Source: Salinibacterium sp. G-O1 (GTDB lineage Bacteria > Actinomycetota > Actinomycetes > Actinomycetales > Microbacteriaceae). From it: 64,000 nt of DNA. Under the pieces are notes generated by a model. It was not told the origin of the DNA. It made no database searches and was given only the letters and a program-made list of their open reading frames with translations. Position numbers and translations under genes: made by a program. The stretch spans positions 558,001 through 622,000 of the forward strand of contig NZ_JASISV010000001.1 in NCBI RefSeq assembly GCF_030063305.1, in the 5' to 3' direction. Below are positions 30,107-38,963 of this stretch, piece by piece. Position 1 is the stretch's first letter. Every line of letters starts with the position of its first letter.

Positions 30107-30919
30107 GTGGAAAACAAGATCTGTCTGAACAGCAATACCTACCATGGCTTCGATTTCACGGATGCGGTCCGGGGCGCGCGAGACGCAGGCATCCATTTCA
30201 TTGAGATAGCGGCCGTGCGCGGGTACACCGAGCACGCTCGCTGGGAAATGACCGACGACGAGGTCGGGGCGATGCTGGCCACCCTGCGCGAGAACGACAT
30301 CACGATTCTCGGAATGTGCGGCCACACCAACATCATGACCGAGGACGGTCGCGAGAACCTGCGGAAGAATCTCGGCCTTGCTGCCAGGCTGGGCGCGTCC
30401 TATGTCGTCACGGGCACTGGCGAGACTCACGGAGACGAACACGTCATCGAAGATGACACCGAGCTGGTGGAAATTCTGAGAGAGCTGTCGGCCGTAGCGG
30501 AAGGCCACGGACTCACGCTCGCGGTCGAGACACATGGGGCGAGCTACGCCACCGGCGTGCAGATCAAGGAGCTCATCGGCAAGGTGGGCGCCCCCAACTT
30601 CAAACTCAACTACGACACGGCCAATGTCATCATGTACGCCGACACTCAGCCATACGACGACCTTCGCGAGAGTGCAGACGTGATCGTCGGTATTCACCTG
30701 AAGGACAAGGCCGGCGAAAGCGCGGAATGGAACTTCCCGGCGATCGGCGACGGGGATACTGACTTCGCGCGGGTGTTCTCGATTCTTCAAGAGACGCACT
30801 GCGTTGCACCCCTGAGCATCGAGATCGAGTTCACGTCGGAGGGGCCGGCATCGGTCGACGAGGTGCACGACGCGCTCGTGCGCTCGGCGAACGTTGTTCG
30901 CTCGCTGCGAGGAGAGTAG
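30107..30919 (+). CDS. Sugar phosphate isomerase/epimerase family protein
   Basis: A 270-residue TIM-barrel protein of the xylose isomerase-like superfamily. Likely metal ligands are the Glu in VETHG, the Asp in LNYDTANV, the His in GIHLKDK and the Glu in SIEIEF. I chose GTG at 30107 (GAAGGAGA upstream, protein starts ENKICLNSNTYHG); the in-frame ATG at 30041 adds 22 residues of no family character. It is the first gene of the + strand operon and is followed nine bases later by a dehydrogenase, a pairing typical of keto-sugar or inositol catabolism. The substrate is unknown. Confidence 0.85.
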   Translation: MENKICLNSNTYHGFDFTDAVRGARDAGIHFIEIAAVRGYTEHARWEMTDDEVGAMLATLRENDITILGMCGHTNIMTEDGRENLRKNLGLAARLGASYVVTGTGETHGDEHVIEDDTELVEILRELSAVAEGHGLTLAVETHGASYATGVQIKELIGKVGAPNFKLNYDTANVIMYADTQPYDDLRESADVIVGIHLKDKAGESAEWNFPAIGDGDTDFARVFSILQETHCVAPLSIEIEFTSEGPASVDEVHDALVRSANVVRSLRGE

Positions 30920-30928
30920 GCGAACACG

Positions 30929-31957
30929 ATGACGACAATTGCGATCGTCGGGCAGGGCTACATGGCGCGGACGCACGCCGCATCGTGGGCGAAATTGGGA
31001 TTCGCGGAGAACATCAAATACATCCAGACTCCTCGACCGGGTGAACCTCTCGAGCATGCCCCCTCGGCGACCTTCGTGACCGATCTCGATGCCGTGCTCG
31101 CTGACCCTGAGGTCGACGTGATCTCGATCTGCAGCCCGACCGACAGCCATCCGGAGATCGCGATTCGCGCGCTGCGGGCTGGCAAGAACGTGCTGCTCGA
31201 GAAGCCGATCGCCCTGACAATCAGCGACGCCCTCAAGATCCGTGATGCCGCCAGGGACAGCGGCGCGATCATGATGATCGCCCAGGTCATCAGATTCTTC
31301 AAGGGGTATCAACTGCTTCGTGATGACGTGCGCGACGGCCACCTCGGCACCGTGCTCTCGGTGCGGGGCTCCCGGTTGAGTAACCGGCCCGACTGGGCGA
31401 AATGGTGGCACGACGAGGAGCGTTCCGGTGGAGTCGTCGTGGATTTCAGCATTCACGACTACGACCAACTCAACCTGTTTCTGGGAGAGCCGGTAGCTGT
31501 TTCGGCGGTCAGCGTCAGCACGCTCGGTCCCATCGAGACGACCGTGGAGTATCGCGGGGGTGGAGTGGGGCAGGTGCTCAGCTTCGCTGACACCGCCCAG
31601 GGCGTTCCGTTCACGAGTTCGATCGAGGCTCTCGGAACGAAGGGCATGGCCGGGTACGACTTTGCGGCGGCCGCGCCCACAGCTGGGGCATCCGGTGTCA
31701 ATGTCTACTCGCGATCCGGTGTCAACGGGTCTGAATCCCGCGAGATCGAGGGCGATGACCCGTACACGGCACAGGTCGAGTACTTCCTCGATTGCATTCG
31801 CCACACCAGGCAACCGGGCCTCAGCACCACAGAGTCCGCGATCCGCGCGCTCGAGGTCTCGCTCGCGGCCCGTCAGTCAATCGCCACCGGTAGACGCATA
31901 ACCATCGAGTCGTGCGTAGCAGATGCTGATGCCGCCGGGACGGTGTTCGCGCCGTGA
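30929..31957 (+). CDS. Gfo/Idh/MocA-family sugar or cyclitol dehydrogenase
   Basis: A 342-residue NAD(P)-dependent oxidoreductase. The Rossmann motif GQGYMARTHAASW is at about 8-20, the EKPIALT motif (lysine of the active site) at about 91-97, and the VVDFSIHDYDQLN segment (about 170-182) carries the catalytic Asp/His pair. The C-terminal alpha/beta domain is complete. The stop overlaps the permease start by four bases (GTGA), coupling oxidation to import. The substrate is probably the imported sugar or its deacetylated form. Confidence 0.87.
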   Translation: MTTIAIVGQGYMARTHAASWAKLGFAENIKYIQTPRPGEPLEHAPSATFVTDLDAVLADPEVDVISICSPTDSHPEIAIRALRAGKNVLLEKPIALTISDALKIRDAARDSGAIMMIAQVIRFFKGYQLLRDDVRDGHLGTVLSVRGSRLSNRPDWAKWWHDEERSGGVVVDFSIHDYDQLNLFLGEPVAVSAVSVSTLGPIETTVEYRGGGVGQVLSFADTAQGVPFTSSIEALGTKGMAGYDFAAAAPTAGASGVNVYSRSGVNGSESREIEGDDPYTAQVEYFLDCIRHTRQPGLSTTESAIRALEVSLAARQSIATGRRITIESCVADADAAGTVFAP

Positions 31958-32913
31958 ACGCGTCGGTAGCGCAACATCCCGTCCTGCGCCTTCTCGCCAG
32001 GAACAATCTGTGGGTTGCGCTGCTCGTTGCGGTGATTGGTCTGAGCATCGCCTCGGCAACATTCCGGAATCCGGCCAACCTGCAGAACATCCTCGCTCAG
32101 AACGGCATCATCGGCATCGTCGCAATGGGCATGCTGGTGATGATGATCAGCGGGGGCTTCGACCTCTCGGTCGGCGCGGTCGGCGGCGCAGTCGCGGTTC
32201 TTGCCGCGTTCATCTCGCGCGAGGTCGGGCTGCCTGCAGCGTTGCTCGCCGGAGTGCTGCTCGCGACAGTAACCGGCCTCATCAACGGCCTCATCATTGC
32301 CCGGTTGCGAATCAACTCGTTCATCGCGACTTTCGCGCTGGCGAGCATCGTCACCGGGATCATGTTCGTGATCACTCAGGGCAAGTCGGTGGTGGGCAAA
32401 TCCGCTGAGTTGCAGGCGTTCGCGTATGGCTCAGTGTTCGGCGTCTCCTACCTTTTCCTCGCGTTCATGATGTTCGCGATTCTGACCCACCTCGTGCTCA
32501 CGAGAACCAAATGGGGCCACTGGATCTTCAGCGCTGGAGCAAACGAGCATGCCAGCTACCTCTCCGGGGTGCCAGTGGTGCCCGTAAAGATCGCGGCCTT
32601 CGTGTTCGGCGGAATCGCAACAGCGCTGGGCGGCTTGCTGATGTTCGGCCAGTCAGCGATCGGGCAGCCGACAGGAGCCGAGGCGTGGCCGCTGAACGCC
32701 ATCGCGATCTGTGTCATTGGTGGCACTGCACTCTCTGGCGGAGTCGGGCGGGTAAGCAACGTCATCGCAGCGACCATCCTGCTCGGCGTCATCGGGAACG
32801 GGATGAACCAGCTGGGGGTCTCGCCGTACTGGCAGCCCGCCGTCGTGGGCGCCATCATCCTCGCCGCCGTGATCGCCGACCGGGCGGGACGTTCGCGTGA
32901 CAGTGACCACTGA
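31954..32913 (+). CDS. Sugar ABC transporter permease, RbsC type
   Basis: A 319-residue integral membrane protein with about nine helices and the family signature SGGFDLSVGAVGGAVAVLAA (about 65-84), followed by the INGLIIARLRINSFIATFAL region. This is the permease class of the ribose/galactose/autoinducer-type (CUT2) importers, where one permease forms a homodimer. The GTG start overlaps the dehydrogenase gene. The binding protein follows after 63 bases. Confidence 0.92.
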   Translation: MNASVAQHPVLRLLARNNLWVALLVAVIGLSIASATFRNPANLQNILAQNGIIGIVAMGMLVMMISGGFDLSVGAVGGAVAVLAAFISREVGLPAALLAGVLLATVTGLINGLIIARLRINSFIATFALASIVTGIMFVITQGKSVVGKSAELQAFAYGSVFGVSYLFLAFMMFAILTHLVLTRTKWGHWIFSAGANEHASYLSGVPVVPVKIAAFVFGGIATALGGLLMFGQSAIGQPTGAEAWPLNAIAICVIGGTALSGGVGRVSNVIAATILLGVIGNGMNQLGVSPYWQPAVVGAIILAAVIADRAGRSRDSDH

Positions 32914-32976
32914 CGTGTTTCCCATCGATTCACAGAATGACCCAACCCATCACATACACAGAAAAGGTGCACCGCA

Positions 32977-33975
32977 ATGAACTCTCACAAGCGCACTAAC
33001 GTGCTCATGGCAAAGTCAGGGGTTGCCGCAATCGGCATCGCCAGTCTCGTCGCACTGGCAGGCTGTAGCTCTGCCAGTCCAGACGCTGCTCCCGGCGAGG
33101 CGGCCGGCTGCGACAACATAACGTTCCTGATCAACAACATGGCCAACCCCTGGATCGCAACCCTTGCCGACGGTGCTGTCGCGCAGGCTGCCGAGCTGGG
33201 CGCAAACCTCACCGTGCAGGACGGCGCCAATGACAACGCCACGCAGATTGCTCAGCTTCAACAGGCCGTTGCCAATGGCACCAGCGGCATTCTGATCCAG
33301 AGCATTGAGGCTGACGGGATCGTCCCCGCGGTCCAGCAGGCCAACGCCGCCGGAATCCCCGTCGTCGCCGTGAACGCGAACGTCGGCGACGGCGCCGAAC
33401 TCGTCACCTACGTAGGCGTCGATCAGTCGGATTATGGAGTCGGTCTCGCTCAGCTCGCCGAGCAGGCAATCCCGGACGGTGGAAAAGTCGCCCTCATTCA
33501 GGGCATCGTCGGCAACCCAGTCGAGGTGCTGCGCACCGAGGCATTTGTCGAAACGATCGGCAAGAATCCAGCGATCGAGATCGTCGCAACCGTCACGGAC
33601 AACTGGAGCAACGACGAAAACCTCGCCGTCGTCCAGGACCTCCTCACGAAGTTCGGTCCGGGTGAACTCGACGTCATCGTTGCCGAGGGACCCGAGATTT
33701 ACATCGGCGCCCAGTACGCGCACAGCATCGGGCGTGACGACGTGAAGTTCGTCGCCGGTGACTTCCCCAACCAGGTCCACGCGGGCATCGAATCCGGCGA
33801 GGTCTACGGCGCAGTGCTGCAGGATGGGGCAGAACAGGGCAAGGCAGGAATCACGGCCCTCTGCAGCTGGCTCGAAGGAAACGAGGACGCTGTGAAGCGG
33901 CCCACCGACTTCGTCGAGCTGCCGCTCGTGACCAAGGAGAACCTCAGCGAGTTCAGCACCTCCTGGGACTGGTAA
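32977..33975 (+). CDS. Sugar ABC transporter substrate-binding lipoprotein, RbsB type
   Basis: A 332-residue secreted lipoprotein. A signal peptide ends in the lipobox LAGC at about residue 29, followed by a Ser/Ala/Gly linker. The mature part begins with CDNITFLINNMANPWIATLA, the first strand and sugar-binding Asn/Trp region of periplasmic-binding family 4, and both lobes are complete through FSTSWDW. It lies between the permease and the ATPase, followed by a strong hairpin, which would let it be made in excess as binding proteins usually are. Confidence 0.92.
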   Translation: MNSHKRTNVLMAKSGVAAIGIASLVALAGCSSASPDAAPGEAAGCDNITFLINNMANPWIATLADGAVAQAAELGANLTVQDGANDNATQIAQLQQAVANGTSGILIQSIEADGIVPAVQQANAAGIPVVAVNANVGDGAELVTYVGVDQSDYGVGLAQLAEQAIPDGGKVALIQGIVGNPVEVLRTEAFVETIGKNPAIEIVATVTDNWSNDENLAVVQDLLTKFGPGELDVIVAEGPEIYIGAQYAHSIGRDDVKFVAGDFPNQVHAGIESGEVYGAVLQDGAEQGKAGITALCSWLEGNEDAVKRPTDFVELPLVTKENLSEFSTSWDW

Positions 33976-33987
33976 CCAGCCTGTAGC

Positions 33988-34021
33988 TGCGCCGGCCGAC
34001 CTTCGCGGGTCGGCCGGCGCA
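33988..34021 (+). terminator. Hairpin between binding protein and ATPase genes
   Basis: A perfect 14-bp GC-rich stem (33988-34001 with 34008-34021) with a six-base loop lies immediately after the binding-protein stop and 27 bases before the ATPase start. There is no T-run. It would stabilise the upstream mRNA or terminate part of the transcripts, lowering ATPase output relative to the binding protein. Confidence 0.6.
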
Positions 34022-34048
34022 GACGCATCCCATCGAAAGAGGAGCACG

Positions 34049-35581
34049 ATGCCAGAACTGCGCGATCCCGTCCCCCCTCGGGTGCAGATGATCGGGATAA
34101 GCCAGACCTTCGGAACCACGACGGTTCTTCACGACGTCGGACTGAGCATTGCGCCGTCGGAGATTCACGCCCTGGTGGGACAGAACGGGGCAGGCAAGAG
34201 CACACTGATGAAGATTCTCGGTGGCATCTATCCGGAACACCAGGGAACCGTGCGAATCGACGGCCACGAAGCAACACTGTCGTCACCGCGGGATGCGCTG
34301 CGCGAGGGCATCGGACTGATTCATCAGGAACTGAGCCTCGTTCCATCGCTGACGGTGGCCGAGAACATCATGCTGGGTATCGAGCCCGGCCGCGCCCTCT
34401 ACGGCAAGAAGACGACGCGAGACGCTGCTCACGCCGTCGTCTCACAAGTCCCGATGTTGGCCAGTCTTCCGCTGTCATCGCTCGTTTCCGAACTCAGCAC
34501 CGGCCTGCAGCAGCGGGTCGAGATCGCAAAAGTCCTGTCACGCGACGTGAAGGTGCTGGTGATGGATGAGCCGACGGCGCGACTCTCGGGGCCGGAACGA
34601 GCCGACCTTCGCGACCTCATGGTCGAACTCGCACGGAGCGGGATGGCGATCGTCTACATTTCCCACTTTCTCGAGGAAATCTTCCAGTCGTGTCACTCGG
34701 CAACGGTCCTTCGCAACGGTCGGGTTGTCGACAGCGGACCGATCGAAAAGTTCACCCTCGGATCGATGACCCGCGCGATGCTCAACGAGGAGCTCGCGGC
34801 CGAGGAAGCCGCCGCCACCTCCAGGGATGATCGGCGAATCGCGATGAAGCCGGTAATCGAACTCGTCGGGGTCACATCGGCGCGGGTGTCGGATATCGAT
34901 CTTGTGGTCAGCGAGGGCGAGATCGTCGGCCTGGCGGGCCTGGTTGGTTCGGGTCGCTCGCGAGTCGCCCGCACCATAGTCGGCGCTGAGCGCCTCACCG
35001 CGGGGCAGCTTCTCGTCGACGGGAAGCCAGTGTCGATCCACGGCCCCCGTGCCGCACTCGCGAGAGGCATCGTGCTGGTGCCGGAGGCCAGAAAGACGGA
35101 GGGCATCATCGGATCGGCCACCGCAGCGAAGAACATGATCCTCATGGCGCTGGACCGCGGCCTTGCCCCGCGGGGGGTGATCGATCGCAAGCGAAGTGTC
35201 GCGGCGATTGCCGACAAGTTTTCCGGACTACAGATTCGCCCGGCCGATCCGGCGCTTGAGGCCCAGCGCTTCAGCGGGGGAAACCAGCAGAAGCTGCTCC
35301 TCGCACGCGTGCTCCTGGCGCGGCCGCGCATGATCGTGGCAGATCAGCCGACCGCCGGCGTGGACGTTGGCACCAAAGCGCAGATCCATCGCCTGCTCAG
35401 AGCCGCCGGAGCCGACGGCACGGCGATCCTCGTTGCCTCGGACGACCTTGACGAGCTCATCGCCCTGTGTGATCGAATCGTCGTGATGAAAGATGGGCGT
35501 GTCGTCGGCTCGCACCTTCGGTCCGAACTCACCAGACAGAACCTCATCGACCTGATGTCGGGGGCAGAGGCGATCCATTAG
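34049..35581 (+). CDS. Sugar ABC transporter ATP-binding protein, two fused nucleotide-binding domains (RbsA/MglA type)
   Basis: The 510-residue protein has two ABC domains. Domain 1 carries Walker A GQNGAGKST (about 46-54), an LSTGLQQRVEI signature and Walker B VLVMDEPTA. Domain 2 carries a degenerate Walker A GLVGSGRSR (about 300-308), signature FSGGNQQKLLL and Walker B MIVADQPTA. One degenerate site is normal in CUT2 importers. GAGGAG precedes the ATG. With the permease and binding protein it completes the importer of the sugar locus. Confidence 0.93.
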   Translation: MPELRDPVPPRVQMIGISQTFGTTTVLHDVGLSIAPSEIHALVGQNGAGKSTLMKILGGIYPEHQGTVRIDGHEATLSSPRDALREGIGLIHQELSLVPSLTVAENIMLGIEPGRALYGKKTTRDAAHAVVSQVPMLASLPLSSLVSELSTGLQQRVEIAKVLSRDVKVLVMDEPTARLSGPERADLRDLMVELARSGMAIVYISHFLEEIFQSCHSATVLRNGRVVDSGPIEKFTLGSMTRAMLNEELAAEEAAATSRDDRRIAMKPVIELVGVTSARVSDIDLVVSEGEIVGLAGLVGSGRSRVARTIVGAERLTAGQLLVDGKPVSIHGPRAALARGIVLVPEARKTEGIIGSATAAKNMILMALDRGLAPRGVIDRKRSVAAIADKFSGLQIRPADPALEAQRFSGGNQQKLLLARVLLARPRMIVADQPTAGVDVGTKAQIHRLLRAAGADGTAILVASDDLDELIALCDRIVVMKDGRVVGSHLRSELTRQNLIDLMSGAEAIH

Positions 35582-35629
35582 CTGGTCGCGCACGATACAC
35601 CCCGAGTAGCGAAACGCCCGGGAATGACC

Positions 35630-35673
35630 TAAGCTTGATCCTTGGTGTTTCTGGCCGGTTTTGCCGTGCCTGA
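35630..35673 (+). promoter_or_regulatory. infA promoter -10 box and conserved leader element
   Basis: TAAGCT (35630-35635) is a plausible -10 box; I see no good -35. Nine bases on comes GGTGT (35644-35648), and CGTGCCTGA at 35665-35673, both matching the rplM leader with the same -10-to-GGTGT spacing and resembling the rpsL leader. The leader to infA is then about 87 bases. Confidence 0.45.
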
Positions 35674-35728
35674 AAATGCCGAAATCCCCGCAGACCAGCG
35701 AAATCTAACTTTTAGCGACGAAGAGGCT

Positions 35729-35950
35729 ATGGCCAAAAAAGACGGTGTCATCGAGATTGAGGGCGCAGTAGTCGAAGCTCTACCCAACGCAATGTTTCGC
35801 GTTGAGTTGACCAACGGCCACCGTGTACTTGCTCACATTTCGGGCAAAATGCGACAGAACTACATCAGGATCCTCCCGGAGGACCGTGTGGTTGTGGAGT
35901 TGAGCCCCTATGACCTGACCCGCGGCCGGATCACCTACCGCTACAAGTAG
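35729..35950 (+). CDS. infA: Translation initiation factor IF-1
   Basis: A 73-residue OB-fold protein, the standard IF-1 length, with [20 protein letters not shown] and the [19 protein letters not shown] core. It blocks the 30S A site during initiation. I start at the ATG at 35729; the frame is open upstream to a GTG at 35642, but that region contains the promoter leader. It begins the infA-rpmJ-rpsM-rpsK-rpoA-rplQ cluster. Confidence 0.97.
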   Translation: MAKKDGVIEIEGAVVEALPNAMFRVELTNGHRVLAHISGKMRQNYIRILPEDRVVVELSPYDLTRGRITYRYK

Positions 35951-36056
35951 TGCCGTGACGGTCGTTGCTCAGGCAACGCGCCAACGGTAATCGCGCTGGA
36001 AAGTAACGACTCGTGGCATCCCGCGAGTACGAAGACAGCGAGTACAAGGAATAACA

Positions 36057-36173
36057 ATGAAGGTAAACCCCAGCGTCAAGCCCATCTGTGACCACTGCCG
36101 CGTCATTCGCCGCAATGGAAACGTCATGGTGATCTGCAAGTCCAACCCGCGTCACAAGCAGCGCCAGGGCTAA
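36057..36173 (+). CDS. rpmJ: 50S ribosomal protein L36, zinc-binding form
   Basis: This 38-residue gene is easily missed because it is so short. The sequence starts [19 protein letters not shown] and ends NPRHKQRQG. Cys11, Cys14, Cys27 and His32 form the zinc site of the C+ type of L36. AAGGA precedes the ATG. It lies between infA and rpsM, as in most actinobacteria. Confidence 0.96.
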   Translation: MKVNPSVKPICDHCRVIRRNGNVMVICKSNPRHKQRQG

Positions 36174-36258
36174 CAGCTCACCAGCTCGACCAGCAACACA
36201 ACTGAATAAGAACGGCAGAACCAGAAGCCACGATCGCGAAAGCGATTATGGCGGACAC

Positions 36259-36277
36259 CACCGGTTGGAGGCCGGTG
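36259..36277 (+). promoter_or_regulatory. Hairpin in the rpsM leader
   Basis: CACCGG (36259-36264) pairs with CCGGTG (36272-36277), about 45 bases before the rpsM start, in a 150-base gap after rpmJ. S4 regulates this operon in other bacteria through leader structure; this hairpin is a candidate but is short. Confidence 0.3.
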
Positions 36278-36323
36278 TACAGGTTTTGTCCCACACCTCC
36301 ACTCACTCACAGGAGAAGCCACC

Positions 36324-36698
36324 ATGGCACGTCTAGCCGGCGTCGACATCCCGCGCGACAAGCGCGTAGAGGTCGCACTGACTTACATCTACGGTGTTGG
36401 CCGTACGAGGGCCCTCAAGACCCTCGCCGACACCGGAATCAGCGGGGAGATCCGCGTAAAGGATCTGACCGATGAGCAGCTCATTGCCCTTCGCGACTAC
36501 GTCGAGGTCAATTTCAAGGTAGAAGGTGACCTCCGTCGTGAGGTTGCCGCTGACATCCGCCGCAAGGTCGAGATCGGCAGCTACCAGGGCATCCGCCACC
36601 GCAAGGGCCTGCCCGTTCACGGACAGCGCACCAAGACCAACGCTCGTACCCGTAAGGGACCGAAGCGCACCGTAGCCGGCAAGAAGAAGGCCCGATAG
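36324..36698 (+). CDS. rpsM: 30S ribosomal protein S13
   Basis: A 124-residue S13 with [20 protein letters not shown] at the N-terminus and the [19 protein letters not shown] motif (about 94-112) in the basic tail that reaches P-site tRNA. ACAGGAGAAGCC precedes the ATG. The gene for S4 (rpsD), which often follows rpsK, is not here. Confidence 0.98.
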   Translation: MARLAGVDIPRDKRVEVALTYIYGVGRTRALKTLADTGISGEIRVKDLTDEQLIALRDYVEVNFKVEGDLRREVAADIRRKVEIGSYQGIRHRKGLPVHGQRTKTNARTRKGPKRTVAGKKKAR

Positions 36699-36748
36699 TC
36701 GCTGGGTTCACCCCACTGACGTCGCCATAAAGGTTTTAGGAGAACACC

Positions 36749-37147
36749 ATGGCAGCACCAAAATCGGCCGTTCGTAAGCCGCGCAAGAAAGAAAAGAAGA
36801 ACATCGCGCTGGGCCAGGCCCACATCAAGTCGACGTTCAACAACACCATCGTCACGATCACCGACCCCACGGGTGCGGTAATCAGCTGGGCATCGTCGGG
36901 TACCGTCGGCTTCAAGGGTTCGCGCAAGTCGACCCCGTTCGCCGCACAGCTCTCGGCTGAGTCGGCAGCACGCCAGGCGCAGGAGCACGGCCTGAAGAAG
37001 GTCGACGTCTTCGTCAAGGGACCGGGTTCAGGTCGCGAGACCGCGATCCGCTCACTCCAGGCCGCTGGCCTCGAGGTCGGCTCGATCAACGATGTGACGC
37101 CGCAGGCGCACAACGGTTGCCGTCCGCCCAAGCGTCGCCGCGTTTAG
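36749..37147 (+). CDS. rpsK: 30S ribosomal protein S11
   Basis: A 132-residue S11 with [20 protein letters not shown] (about 24-43) and the C-terminal [20 protein letters not shown]. It forms the platform of the 30S subunit near the mRNA exit. A 16-bp hairpin follows before rpoA. The order rpsK-rpoA without rpsD between them is common in actinobacteria that carry rpsD elsewhere. Confidence 0.98.
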   Translation: MAAPKSAVRKPRKKEKKNIALGQAHIKSTFNNTIVTITDPTGAVISWASSGTVGFKGSRKSTPFAAQLSAESAARQAQEHGLKKVDVFVKGPGSGRETAIRSLQAAGLEVGSINDVTPQAHNGCRPPKRRRV

Positions 37148-37155
37148 CTTTATCG

Positions 37156-37201
37156 GCTGATGGCCACGCGCACGAGCACGTCTCGGCGCGCGGCCATCAG
37201 C
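37156..37201 (+). terminator. Large hairpin between rpsK and rpoA
   Basis: A 16-bp stem with one A-G mismatch (37156-37171 with 37186-37201) closes a 14-base loop, starting eight bases after the rpsK stop and ending about 105 bases before rpoA. It is followed by TCCTGTTTG, a weak T-rich stretch. It is a likely partial terminator that tunes rpoA relative to the ribosomal genes. Confidence 0.55.
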
Positions 37202-37306
37202 TCCTGTTTGTAGCTCAACTCACTCACAACTCAACAGATCGACGGGCCAGCCACTCGTCGCGCCTCAAGTGTCATATAGCGGACACTTTGCCGAAAGGAA
37301 ACACCA

Positions 37307-38299
37307 GTGCTCATCGCACAGCGCCCCACTCTTGCTGAAGAGAACATCTCCGAGTTCCGCTCGCGCTTCGTCATCGAGCCGCTCGAACCCGGTTTCGGTT
37401 ACACCCTCGGAAACTCACTGCGTCGCACCCTGCTGTCATCGATCCCGGGAGCTGCCGTAACGAGCATCCGCATCGACGGCGTGCTGCACGAGTTCAGCAC
37501 CGTTCCCGGTGTCAAGGAAGACGTCACCGAGGTCATCCTGAACATCAAGAACCTTGTTGTTTCGAGCGAGCACGACGAGCCGATCACCGCTTACCTGCGC
37601 AAGCAGGGCGCCGGTGAGGTCACCGCTGCCGACATCTCGGCTCCGGCCGGTGTCGAGATCCACAACCCCGAGCTCGTCATCGCCACCCTGAACGACAAGG
37701 CGAAGTTCGAACTCGAGCTGACCATCGAGCGTGGACGTGGATATGTTTCCGCGACCCAGAACCGCAGCGAATTCAGCGAAGCCGGCCAGATCCCGGTCGA
37801 CTCGATCTACTCGCCAGTGCTGAAGGTCACCTACCGCGTCGAGGCAACTCGTGCCGGTGAGCGCACCGACTTCGACCGCCTGGTCGTGGATGTCGAGACC
37901 AAGAACGCGATCACCCCGCGTGATGCAGTCGCTTCGGCCGGTCGCACGCTGACCGAGCTGTTTGGTCTGGCTCGCGAGCTGAACAACGCCGCAGAGGGCA
38001 TTGAGATCGGCCCAGCGCCGGTCGACGCCGTTCTCTCCAGCGAGCTCAGCATGCCCATCGAAGACCTCGACCTGTCTGTGCGCAGCTACAACTGCCTCAA
38101 GCGCGAGGGAATCAACACCGTGAGCGAACTCGTCGCACTGTCGGAGACGCAGCTCATGAACATCCGCAACTTTGGACAGAAGTCGGTAGACGAAGTGAAG
38201 GACAAGCTTGTCGAGATGGGGCTGTCGCTTAAAGACAGCGTTCCCGGCTTCGACGGTGCCCACTTCTTCGGTGGCTACGACGACGAAACCCCTGCCTAA
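37307..38299 (+). CDS. rpoA: DNA-directed RNA polymerase alpha subunit
   Basis: The 330-residue protein has an N-terminal assembly domain (about 1-230) with [20 protein letters not shown] (about 23-42), and a C-terminal domain (about 250-315) with [19 protein letters not shown], which contacts promoter DNA and activators. It dimerises to nucleate RNA polymerase. The start is GTG with AAAGGAAA upstream. It lies between rpsK and rplQ as in most bacteria. Confidence 0.98.
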   Translation: MLIAQRPTLAEENISEFRSRFVIEPLEPGFGYTLGNSLRRTLLSSIPGAAVTSIRIDGVLHEFSTVPGVKEDVTEVILNIKNLVVSSEHDEPITAYLRKQGAGEVTAADISAPAGVEIHNPELVIATLNDKAKFELELTIERGRGYVSATQNRSEFSEAGQIPVDSIYSPVLKVTYRVEATRAGERTDFDRLVVDVETKNAITPRDAVASAGRTLTELFGLARELNNAAEGIEIGPAPVDAVLSSELSMPIEDLDLSVRSYNCLKREGINTVSELVALSETQLMNIRNFGQKSVDEVKDKLVEMGLSLKDSVPGFDGAHFFGGYDDETPA

Positions 38300-38338
38300 G
38301 CGTCTCACCGCAGACTTTTGATACTGGAGAACTAGAAA

Positions 38339-38878
38339 ATGCCTACACCCACAAAGGGACCCCGCCTCGGCGGAGGGCCAGCCCACGAGCGCCTCATGCT
38401 CGCGAACCTGGCCGCGGCCCTGTTCACACACAAGAGCATCAAGACGACCGAGACGAAGGCCAAGCGGCTGCGTCCCGTCGCCGAGCGACTGATCACCTTC
38501 GCCAAGAAGGGTGACCTGCACAACCGTCGCCGCGCGCTGTCGATCATCGGTGACAAGAGCGTCATCCACGAGCTCTTCACCGAGATCGCGCCGCTCGTCG
38601 AACTGCGTGAGGGCGGCTACACCCGCATCACGAAGCTCGGTTTCCGCAAGGGCGACAACGCGTCGATGGTTCAGATCGAGCTCGTGCTCGAGCCTGTCAA
38701 CCCGAAGCCGAAGTCGGTCAAGAAGACGGCAGCAGCCAAGGCTGAGCCCGTTGCCGCTGACGAGCCCGTTGCCGACGAGCCCGTGGCAGACGACACCGCC
38801 GATGAGACCGCTGTTGCAACCGAGGCTCCGGCCGAGGACGCAGCCGCTGACAAGGCTCCTGCAGAGGACGCCAAGTAG
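38339..38878 (+). CDS. rplQ: 50S ribosomal protein L17, with acidic C-terminal extension
   Basis: The L17 core occupies about residues 1-118 ([20 protein letters not shown] at the N-terminus; [20 protein letters not shown]). The protein has 179 residues instead of about 120-127. The extra C-terminus is Ala/Glu/Asp-rich with repeats of the type [14 protein letters not shown], strongly acidic unlike the basic tails on L15, L24 and L29. L17 sits near the tunnel exit. A strong terminator follows. Confidence 0.96.
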   Translation: MPTPTKGPRLGGGPAHERLMLANLAAALFTHKSIKTTETKAKRLRPVAERLITFAKKGDLHNRRRALSIIGDKSVIHELFTEIAPLVELREGGYTRITKLGFRKGDNASMVQIELVLEPVNPKPKSVKKTAAAKAEPVAADEPVADEPVADDTADETAVATEAPAEDAAADKAPAEDAK

Positions 38879-38892
38879 TAGTTGGTTATTGA

Positions 38893-38922
38893 GTTCGGCC
38901 CCGCTTTCGAGCGGGGCCGAAC
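38893..38922 (+). terminator. Terminator of the alpha operon
   Basis: A perfect 13-bp stem (38893-38905 with 38910-38922) closes a TTCG tetraloop 15 bases after the rplQ stop. No long T-run follows, but the stem is very stable. Confidence 0.85.
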
Positions 38923-38951
38923 CTCGTTAACCGGCCGATCCCGCGCAGGCG

Positions 38952-38957
38952 TAGTTT
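38952..38957 (+). promoter_or_regulatory. -10 box TAGTTT of the LigD-type polymerase gene, predicted leaderless
   Basis: TAGTTT is followed by six bases and ATG at 38964, the same spacing seen at several other isolated genes in this window. There is no ribosome binding site. Confidence 0.5.
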
Positions 38958-38963
38958 GGGATC

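Noticed and set aside
30029-31813. Minus-strand open frame of 594 codons opposite the isomerase and dehydrogenase genes
   Set aside because: It is antisense to two well-supported enzymes, with no motifs and a shadow-like composition.
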